A DNA stretch of 64,000 bases from Acidiluteibacter ferrifornacis. Its GTDB lineage: Bacteria > Bacteroidota > Bacteroidia > Flavobacteriales_E > Vicingaceae. The position numbers were made by a program, and so were the translations under genes. Where the stretch lies: contig NZ_WWNE01000018.1 of NCBI RefSeq assembly GCF_009909615.1, positions 69,393-133,392 on the forward strand. The letters run 5' to 3'. The notes beneath the pieces were generated by a model that was not told the DNA's origin, did not search any database, and was given only the letters and a program-made list of their open reading frames with translations. This document shows, piece by piece, positions 17,301-22,756 of the stretch (positions are counted from its first letter, which is position 1; the number at the start of each line of letters is the position of its first letter).

Positions 17301-17522
17301 ATTAAAGAGGAATTAGCTATAGCCGCACTGGAGATCAATCAGATTGTTGAATCTATGATTATTCGAGATTGGAAGCGAAATTTGGATATTCAGAAGAAAA
17401 TGGAGAATGATATTGAAGATTATTTAATTAACCACAAAGGAAGTTTGGGAATTACCTTAACCTATGATGAAATAGATGAGGTATTGTTAAAATGCATCAA
17501 GGTGGCAAAACACAATTTTTAA
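14397..17522 (+). CDS. hsdR: Type I restriction endonuclease/translocase subunit
   Basis: 1041 residues from the ATG at 14397. An in-frame extension to 14274 only translates REP-like repeat DNA and is rejected. Domains: N-terminal HSDR_N nuclease with Asp147 and Glu161-x-Lys163 (VIENK), SF2 helicase motor with Walker A TTGSGKS (313-319), DESH box (413-416), FTGTPLMKG motif III, and motif VI QAIARVNRLF, then a long helical C-terminal region. It translocates and cleaves unmethylated DNA with HsdM/HsdS. The stop overlaps the next start (TAATG). All catalytic motifs are intact, so the system is probably functional. Confidence 0.96.
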   Translation: MKYAEYEDSQSPAIHLLQKMGYTYLSQEQQLTSRNEVLSSVILEDILAERLSAINAYSYKGASYSFSPSSIQGAITALKNIPDQGVVLTNEKVYDLISLGKSFTENVKGDRKAFTLKYIDWENWENNHFHVVEEFTVEGIKEKRRPDLVLFVNGIPFVVIENKRRDKNESVEEGISQTLRNQKKEEGIPRLFHFAQLLIAMQPNEVKYGATGTAAKFWAVWKEEVEKDVAKLIKSTNNGIDSEDRLPTEQDKALYSLCRPERLIDLVYKYIVFDGPDKKIARYQQYFAVQDTLQQVTQFTAEKRRKGGVIWHTTGSGKSLTMVMLSKALALNESIKNSRIIIVTDRISLDKQIYGTFSNCGKKVKKAKSGSDLIELLQDKGNEIITTILDKFRSAAKKTTFKETSENIFVLIDESHRSQYGSANIMMRKMLPNACFIGFTGTPLMKGPEQNTARKFGGFIHKYTIDQAVKDGAVLPLLYEGRSAQLSINKKQIDKGFERLSENLNKDAQKDLKKKFASISKIYESEHVIEEIAYDIAQHYCKNWQGGMYKAQLAVPKIDTAIKYQKYFETQSNPELKINTAVVFTPPDSRQSHEDVWSESSEESKKYWKSLMLKYQNQEEYERHVIDRFKEEGTAVEIIIVVSKLLTGFDAPRNTVLYLAKPLHSHNLLQAIARVNRLFTGKDYGHIIDYVGILGKLDEALTNYSALEDFDPDDLTNAVIDIREEIRKVPIRHSTVWDIFKEVYNKEDNEALERHLSAKNVRDEFYELLSSYARCLQTALSSNEFYEEFSDDDIGFYRSELKRFQSLRSSVQLRYAEVVSYKEFEPRVRKLLDTYIDAEEVELITQGINIFDKGEVSEALENYGKTAASKADFIASNMKKVINENMEKDEAYYKKFSELIEDTIRAFKEGRLSEKEYLEEILKTRDGLEGGFTENTPTALHKNEKARAFFGALNEGLKLSQNESQLLKIKEELAIAALEINQIVESMIIRDWKRNLDIQKKMENDIEDYLINHKGSLGITLTYDEIDEVLLKCIKVAKHNF

Positions 17523-18220
17523 TGGAAGTATTGACCTACGGACATATTGATCTTAGTTATACACTAGAGCGTCACGACAGAAAATCATTGGGTATAGAAG
17601 TACATCCGGATTTAAGTATTGTGGCTAAAGCACCCGAAACAGCCTCTTTTGAAGATATAGAAGGAAAGCTCCTAAAAAGAGCTAGATGGATAGTAAAACA
17701 GCAACAATATTTTGAGCAATTTCTGCCGAGGAAGCCTAAAAGCGAATACTTCTCAGGAGAAACTCATTACTACCTGGGAAAGAGTTTTTTATTAAAAGCG
17801 CGAGTTGGTGATACAAAAACGGTGAAAATGAAAAATGGGTGTTTGTGGGTAACCCATCCAAATCCATCTCCAAGTATAACAAAAACGCTTTTGACGGATT
17901 GGTACTATCAGCATGCAAATAAGATGTTTGAAAATAAATTTGAGGTCAATTTTAAAAAGTTTGAGCGTTTTCAATTATCCAAACCAGAGTTAGAGATTAG
18001 GAGAATGAAGAATCGTTGGGGAAGTTGTTCTGCGCAAGGCATTATTCGATTGAATCCTGAATTGATTAAAACTCCAAGTCCATGTATTGATTATGTAATT
18101 ATCCACGAGTTGTGTCATTTGATAGAACCCAACCACAGTAAACAATTTTATGAATTGCTGGAAAGGCAGTTGCCCAACTATCAATTTCTTAAAGGTCGAC
18201 TAGAAAAGTTTGAATTATAA
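17522..18220 (+). CDS. YgjP-like M48-type metallopeptidase (DUF45)
   Basis: 232 residues from the ATG at 17522, which overlaps the hsdR stop as TAATG; an upstream in-frame start at 17492 is less likely. The DUF45/YgjP signature is complete: MKNRWGSCSAQGIIRLNPEL, then IDYVIIHELCHLIEPNHSKQFY with the zinc motif HExxH (HELCH) and a downstream His. This family is frequently encoded beside hsdR, where its role is not established; a regulatory proteolysis role is possible. Here it is the last gene of the restriction operon. Confidence 0.88.
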   Translation: MEVLTYGHIDLSYTLERHDRKSLGIEVHPDLSIVAKAPETASFEDIEGKLLKRARWIVKQQQYFEQFLPRKPKSEYFSGETHYYLGKSFLLKARVGDTKTVKMKNGCLWVTHPNPSPSITKTLLTDWYYQHANKMFENKFEVNFKKFERFQLSKPELEIRRMKNRWGSCSAQGIIRLNPELIKTPSPCIDYVIIHELCHLIEPNHSKQFYELLERQLPNYQFLKGRLEKFEL

Positions 18221-18221
18221 A

Positions 18222-18357
18222 ACAACCCAAGCGTTCGTTGCACCCCTGCGTTATTAGCGCTCTGCGGTTTCAGCTTGAGTCGTTGTATAAAAGCCACAAG
18301 GAATAAAATAACAGCGCGGTCAACTAATTGACCTCACCGCCACTTCATGTGGCTTTC
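18222..18357. repeat. Composite two-hairpin element
   Basis: The first inverted pair is ACAACCCAAGC (18222-18232) with GCTTGAGTCGTTGT (18273-18286). The second is AAAAGCCACA (18289-18298) with TGTGGCTTT (18349-18357), and an inner stem GGTCAA / TTGACC (18318-18333) sits inside it. Two adjacent cruciform-type structures directly after the restriction operon suggest a repeat element or structured RNA rather than a simple terminator, because neither hairpin is followed by a T run. Confidence 0.5.
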
Positions 18358-18723
18358 AAAATAAAAGTACTTATTTCTATTCCAATATACAATATCTTCA
18401 TTTTGTAACTCTATTTTTAGTGTTTGGAACGGCCTTGAAAATTCTTTAAGAATTTCGAATTTATGCCTTAGAAAGTTTGACCAGCTACGAAGAATTGAGG
18501 AGATCAGTTAAACGTCTTAGGCTTAAAGAGTATTTTGAAGAAGAATTTTCACAGCCTTGAATTTTTGGTTCATTTTGTGTCAAGACAAAAGAACATTAAA
18601 GAAATATACATTTTCCCAAAAAAAACTAATTCAATGAGCAATCCTCAAATAATCATCGTGTACTTAAAGCATTTTTTTATCGGACAATAATGATTTGGAA
18701 TTAAAAAATAGTCTAACATCTAA

Positions 18724-18741
18724 ATCCGATAGCTATCGGAT
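18724..18741. repeat. Perfect 18-bp palindrome ATCCGATAGCTATCGGAT
   Basis: A perfect inverted repeat with short flanking direct repeats (TCTAACA at about 18712 and 18741, GTCTAAC at 18711 and 18756). Palindromes with a GATAGCTATC core are widespread as intergenic repeats in Bacteroidota, so this is probably a REP-like copy, not a dedicated operator. Confidence 0.5.
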
Positions 18742-18862
18742 CTAACAGCGCAGCGGTCTAACCTCTATAGCATGTCAACAATACTTTTTAACCACTATTA
18801 ATACTTCTCTACTTCCATCTTAATCTGATAATCTCTAATTTCGAGAGAAATCATTTAACACT

Positions 18863-19290
18863 ATGTTATACACCGTTTCTTATCAGCAACCGAATACCCA
18901 TTATATTGATATCGAATTAGAAGTGAAAGGAGTGAAGGGATCCACCATTCAGTTTCAATTACAGCATGGCGGCCGGGTAGGTATGAGTTGGGCAATTTTG
19001 CAAAGAACATTCAGAAGTGGAATGCTTTTGATACAGATGGAAATGAATTGCCATCAAAAAAGCTAACCAAAGATTTGTGGGAAGTCATTACTATTGGAAC
19101 AGAAGCAGTAATAGTGAATTATAATTATTTCGCCAATGAGTTGAATGCAGGTTCCACATTTTTGGATGCTTCTCAATTGTATATCAACGGAGTGAATTGT
19201 TTCGTGTATATTCCTAATCGAATGGATGAGGTATGTGAGCTGCAATTGGAATTACCAGAGCAATACCTTGTAGCTTGTGGACTTAAGGCT
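18863..19290 (+). pseudogene. Truncated, frameshifted M61 family metallopeptidase
   Basis: The first frame (MLYTVSYQQPNTHYIDIELEV, to about 18961) and then a second frame (from about 18962: AWRPGRYELGNFAKNIQKW, later LTKDLWEV, TFLDASQLYINGVNCFVYIP) together give the N-terminal beta domain of an M61 glycyl aminopeptidase-type protein. A single lost C at about 18962 explains the shift: restoring TTA-CCA-GCA-TGG yields the family's Leu-Pro-Ala-Trp. The gene then stops at about residue 140, where the right copy of the 48-bp repeat begins; the catalytic HExxH half and PDZ domain are missing. Clearly a relic. Confidence 0.8.
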
Positions 19291-19294
19291 TTGA

Positions 19295-19342
19295 GCCGTT
19301 TTACTTTTAGAAGTAGATCGGCGTTTTTTTTGTAGGTTGTTT
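19295..19342 (+). repeat. Right 48-bp direct repeat bracketing the restriction island
   Basis: Same orientation and 46/48 identity with 7501-7548. It is fused to the broken end of the M61 relic. The left hairpin arm lacks the AACG present in the other copy, so its terminator function is weakened, although the T run is retained. Its position marks the right edge of the island. Confidence 0.85.
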
Positions 19343-19745
19343 GTATATATATTTCACTATGATCAGAAAAAGCTGTCTAATTATTCCGATGTAGTAAATA
19401 ACATGATGCATTTAATCTATTTAATGATTTAAATTTTAGCTTATTAGTGTATTTGTAAAACGATATGCTTCGCTTTCTTAAAATTTCCAATTACAGGCCT
19501 TAGTGATTTACCTACTTAAAAACACTTAATACAAAAATGAGGGTTTTCTCTCATTGGATGATTCTGCATTTTGATCCATCTTTGTTATGGTTAAACTGTG
19601 TAACACACTTTACCTCTCAGCTGAAATAATGCTGAAGGAATGAAAAGATGAAAAGTTGATATTGGGTTTAAGAGTTACCCTTCTAGTAGTGTAGTAATTC
19701 AACTTTTCATCTTTTCCTAAAGTGTTAAATCCAAAATTGTAAATT
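19343..19745. other. Intergenic region with a long hairpin before two small genes
   Basis: 403 bp without a gene. The first 270 bp show nothing notable. The last part holds the large inverted repeat listed at 19642-19716, in the leader of the 90-residue gene. Confidence 0.5.
19642..19716. promoter_or_regulatory. Long perfect hairpin upstream of the 90-residue gene
   Basis: GAAAAGATGAAAAGTTGA (19642-19659) and its exact reverse complement (19699-19716) form an 18-bp stem enclosing about 39 nt. A small inner stem GGGT / ACCC lies in the loop. The right arm ends 29 bp before the ATG at 19746. It has no T run, so it is more likely a structured leader, a protein-binding site or a mini-element than a terminator. 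Confidence 0.6.
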
Positions 19746-20018
19746 ATGAGCGATCAGCCTATTCAATATAAAAGAGAGGATTTATTACAGTATAGAACTC
19801 AAATCATCTACGATATGATGTCTATTCCGGGTGTACTTTGTGTTTCTATAGGACTTAAAGAGGTTAATGGAGAGTATACTAATCAATTGTGCTACAAAAT
19901 CTATGTGAAGGATAAAGTCGATACCTCACAATTACCTGATGAACATATTATACCTAACACCTATAAGGGATTTCCTACCGATGTTGTTGTAATGCAAACC
20001 TTAAGGAAGGTCGCATAA
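19746..20018 (+). CDS. Small protein resembling the N-terminal domain of trypsin-like proteases
   Basis: 90 residues with no signal peptide. The pattern IIYDMMSIPGVLCVSIGLKEVNGEYTNQLCYKIYVKDKVDTSQL, ending IPNTYKGFPTDVVVMQ, resembles the short alpha/beta module at the N-terminus of some bacterial trypsin-like proteins (GVxGVGxGxK ... IxVYVxxK ... IPxxxxGxPTDV). No protease domain follows; the open frame ends after VMQTLRKVA. The role is unknown. It lies 115 bp before another small protein and then a sensor cassette, and may be secreted or signalling cargo. The similarity is from memory of the pattern only. Confidence 0.6.
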   Translation: MSDQPIQYKREDLLQYRTQIIYDMMSIPGVLCVSIGLKEVNGEYTNQLCYKIYVKDKVDTSQLPDEHIIPNTYKGFPTDVVVMQTLRKVA

Positions 20019-20133
20019 TAGCTACCCTTTTTCTTCTATTTTATCTTTCTATTATAAATCTTTAGATTTCTTTCATCTGTATCTAAAAAGTGCGATATTA
20101 GTCCACACTAATACAAACCATAAAAAAATAGAG

Positions 20134-20475
20134 ATGAGTAACCCAAACAGTGAATTACCCGAAAATGCATTAGAAGAGCAGGTCGCAATTGATTATGCTG
20201 CTAGCTGGAGAACTTTAGGAGAATCAAAATTAGGTAGTGATTTTTTTAAGGGCTTTTTAATTCCTATGACTGATCTAACACAGATTATTGACAAAGGTTG
20301 TGCAAATATCAGAGTGTATATTGGGAATGATGCCGACAATGGTAAACACCTGCTAATTGTGGGTGTAGGTGCAGATGGCAAAGACTTAATCAATTATAGC
20401 GAAGGATATTATGTTTATGACTTCACTACATGCTGTCCATCTGTATGCGATGAATCAAGCGTATTGTGTGATTAA
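20134..20475 (+). CDS. Conserved Bacteroidota-type small protein with Cys-rich tail
   Basis: 113 residues, no signal peptide. It has an N-terminal helical part (DYAASWRTLGESKLGSDFFKGFLIPMTDLTQII), a central beta pattern (NIRVYIGNDADNGKHLLIVGVGADGKDLI) and a tail YDFTTCCPSVCDESSVLCD. I recall this layout (xxWR, F-IP-DL, IRVY-G, LIVG, YDF-PCPxxCD) from uncharacterised Bacteroidota proteins, often close to regulatory genes. The four clustered cysteines could bind a metal. No function is assignable. A strong terminator follows. Confidence 0.6.
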   Translation: MSNPNSELPENALEEQVAIDYAASWRTLGESKLGSDFFKGFLIPMTDLTQIIDKGCANIRVYIGNDADNGKHLLIVGVGADGKDLINYSEGYYVYDFTTCCPSVCDESSVLCD

Positions 20476-20492
20476 ATATTACAGAACCTTAT

Positions 20493-20538
20493 AAGGCAAT
20501 TGGATGTTTTAATAAACATCTAATTGCCTTGTTTTTTG
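20493..20538 (+). terminator. Strong intrinsic terminator
   Basis: A long hairpin with arms AAGGCAATTGGATGTTT and AAACATCTAATTGCCTT (one mismatch), followed by G and six T residues. It separates the two small proteins from the sensor cassette. Confidence 0.92.
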
Positions 20539-20606
20539 CGACTATACTCTACTTCTCCCAAAGAACTATTGGTTAACAAGTCTTTAGTTTTAAACTCTTT
20601 TTCTAG

Positions 20607-21245
20607 ATGGACATCTATGTTTTTTTTGTTTATGCAGGTCATGTCATTGGTTTTTTAATAGCCTTATTGTATTTATTCAATTTTAACAAACTATTATTTG
20701 AACTGCGCATTTTTACGACCTTTTTGTTTTTATTAGCTTCAATAAACTTACTGGGTCATATTTTTGTTTTCTATAAAATTCATAATGTATTTCTATGGCA
20801 TTACTTTAACTATGTGGAATGGTTTTTTATGTCTTGGTTTTTTCTGCGATTCTACGACAGTAAGTTCAAGAAATACGTTCAAATATTTTCCACAATAGTC
20901 TTGATATGCATGCTGTATGGTTCAATTTTTATCAATCAATCCAACGAATTTAACGTTATAGGTTATTTTGCATTGAAGTTAATGGTCATCATTTTAGGGA
21001 TCGTGGAGATCTATAAGAATCAACTCGTTTCTAAAGCACATTATTATTATTTAAACATTGGTTCTGTATTGATATCTATCGTTAGTGTCTGTTATTTTAC
21101 GTTTTGGAACCTCCGACTAACTGATATCTTTACTAAGGAAGCTCATGTTATTTTAAACACAGTAAATGCTGCCGCTTATGCCATTGGTCTATTGTTTTAT
21201 TTCGTTGAATTTTACAAATCTAAATTATGGAAAGTGAGTCATTAG
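20607..21245 (+). CDS. Polytopic membrane protein of a sensor cassette
   Basis: 212 residues forming about seven hydrophobic segments (for example AGHVIGFLIALLYLF, IFTTFLFLLASINLLGHIFVF, IFSTIVLICMLYGSIF, LMVIILGIVEIY, YYLNIGSVLISIVSVCYF, AAAYAIGLLFYFVEFY). I recognise no named domain. Its last bases overlap the following histidine kinase gene by 19 bp. That kinase has only one membrane segment and no input domain, so this protein is probably its sensory partner, a MASE-like role inferred from position and topology. Confidence 0.75.
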   Translation: MDIYVFFVYAGHVIGFLIALLYLFNFNKLLFELRIFTTFLFLLASINLLGHIFVFYKIHNVFLWHYFNYVEWFFMSWFFLRFYDSKFKKYVQIFSTIVLICMLYGSIFINQSNEFNVIGYFALKLMVIILGIVEIYKNQLVSKAHYYYLNIGSVLISIVSVCYFTFWNLRLTDIFTKEAHVILNTVNAAAYAIGLLFYFVEFYKSKLWKVSH

Positions 21246-22006
21246 TGGGGTTAATCCTGTTGGTCATGTTTGGCATGTTAACGATAGTTTTAGTGCTGAT
21301 AATTTTTATCAATATGGCGAAAAATAAGGTGCGAAATGAACAATTGGAACGCGAAAAGTTGACGAGTGCGCATCGAAAGGACTTGTTGCAGCATTCAATT
21401 TTTGCACAGGAGAAAGAACGAGACCGTTTGTCAGCAGAACTTCATGATGGTATAGTTTCTAAGTTAAATATTATCCATTTTCAATTGGCCAATTTGTCCA
21501 AAAAATTAAATACAAATGAAAGTGAGTCCTTTCAATCCATAAATGATATTCTTCACCATACGATTGACGAAACGAGACGAATATCACACGATTTATTTCC
21601 TGTTGTTTTGGAAAGCTTTGGAATTGTAACTGCTTTAAATGAATTAAAGGAGCTTAATCGATCGAATCAAATTGAAACAAAGCTATATATGGAATATACA
21701 GATGGTGACTTCCAATTGGAAACATCCATTCATATCTATAGAATCGTCCAAGAATTGGTTAATAATTCTATCAAATATGCCCATTGCAGTCAAATAGTTA
21801 TTGAATTGAAAAAAGCTAGCGATGGGTTTCAGTTAATTTATTTCGATAATGGGGTAGGGCAGAAAGAGGAAGTTATTAAGGGAAAAGGCTTAGGAATTAA
21901 AAATATTAATAGTAGATTGAGCATTCTAAACGCTACACTAGAATTGGAACAATTGGAACCCGGCCTGAAATTTATTATCACGCAATCATTAAGAGATTTA
22001 GAATGA
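21227..22006 (+). CDS. NarL-type sensor histidine kinase
   Basis: 259 residues: one N-terminal transmembrane helix (about 4-28), a linker helix, a HisKA_3 dimerisation domain with phosphoacceptor H-box RLSAELHDGIVSKLN (His about 74), and an HATPase domain with N-box ELVNNSIKYAH, G1 FDNGVG and G2 GKGLGIKNINSRL. It autophosphorylates and passes phosphate to the LuxR-type regulator encoded next; the two genes overlap by 4 bp (ATGA). With the upstream membrane protein it makes a compact three-gene signalling unit. The signal is unknown. Confidence 0.92.
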   Translation: MESESLVGLILLVMFGMLTIVLVLIIFINMAKNKVRNEQLEREKLTSAHRKDLLQHSIFAQEKERDRLSAELHDGIVSKLNIIHFQLANLSKKLNTNESESFQSINDILHHTIDETRRISHDLFPVVLESFGIVTALNELKELNRSNQIETKLYMEYTDGDFQLETSIHIYRIVQELVNNSIKYAHCSQIVIELKKASDGFQLIYFDNGVGQKEEVIKGKGLGIKNINSRLSILNATLELEQLEPGLKFIITQSLRDLE

Positions 22007-22659
22007 TCAAGATTTACTTAGTTGATGATGAGATTCTTTTCATTAAGGGCTTACAGAGTATTTTGTCTCAATTTGAGGACGTCGAAGTCCTGAAAACATT
22101 TACAGATCCCGAAGAGCTAATCCTAGAGTTGGAGACTCATGCAGAACGACCAGACATAATTATGGTGGATATGAAGATGCCCAAGATCAATGGGATTGAA
22201 TTGACAAAAATTTTAACTCAAAAGACACCTGAAGTTAAAGTAATTGGTCTAAGCTCTCATTATTCCAATGTGTTGATTTTTGAAATGTTAAAAATAGGAG
22301 CTTCCGCCTATTTGCCTAAAAATGCCTCTGTCCCTAGACTTGAAAAAACCATTCGACATGTGGCAGAGGAAGGATTCTATTTTGAAGAACTAATCCTTAA
22401 TTCTTATCACGAAAGTGTAGCCTCAGCTAAGGCACAGAAAGATTTGGTTAACCAAGGTTTAACTTCTAGGGAAGTGGATGTTTTGATACTTATTTGCGAA
22501 CAGCTTACTACTCAGGAGATTGCAGAGAAACTTTTTATTTCATTAAAAACTGTGGAGCGCCATCGTACTAATCTTTTTCAAAAGACTGGAGCTAAAAATG
22601 TAGTCGGACTGGTTCTATTTGCCTTAAAGAATCAATTAATTTCCAACGCATTTTTATAG
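22003..22659 (+). CDS. LuxR/NarL-family response regulator
   Basis: 218 residues. The receiver is intact: acidic pair in YLVDDE (7-9), phosphoacceptor Asp in IIMVDMKMP (about 52) and Lys in YLPKNA (about 104). The C-terminal LuxR HTH is LTSREVDVLILICEQLTTQEIAEKLFISLKTVERHRTNLF (about 150-192). It overlaps the cognate kinase gene by 4 bp. Unlike the LuxR-type protein at 6.8 kb, this one keeps all phosphorylation residues. The secreted PNGase F-like gene begins 97 bp downstream and is a possible target. Confidence 0.93.
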   Translation: MIKIYLVDDEILFIKGLQSILSQFEDVEVLKTFTDPEELILELETHAERPDIIMVDMKMPKINGIELTKILTQKTPEVKVIGLSSHYSNVLIFEMLKIGASAYLPKNASVPRLEKTIRHVAEEGFYFEELILNSYHESVASAKAQKDLVNQGLTSREVDVLILICEQLTTQEIAEKLFISLKTVERHRTNLFQKTGAKNVVGLVLFALKNQLISNAFL

Positions 22660-22756
22660 AATCAATGCGTGCATAATTGTAAGCCTTCGACTCAAAACAA
22701 TATCTTAACTTTCACTTTCAACAAACTGTTTATATCAATTTAATTTTAGTAATGCT

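Larger units (their letters stand above)
18221..18862. other. Intergenic region rich in hairpins and repeat relics
   Basis: 642 bp without a convincing gene. It contains a composite structured element (18222-18357), a hairpin near 18567-18593 (GTTCATTTTGT / ACAAAAGAAC) and a perfect 18-bp palindrome (18724-18741). The segment around 18500-18600 has the look of a dispersed Bacteroidota intergenic repeat. I see no intact reading frame above background. Confidence 0.5.

Noticed and set aside
18222-18357. Integron attC recombination site
   Set aside because: The inverted ends superficially resemble an attC fold, but the conserved R box (RYYYAAC/GTTRRRY) pair is not convincing and no integrase is present.
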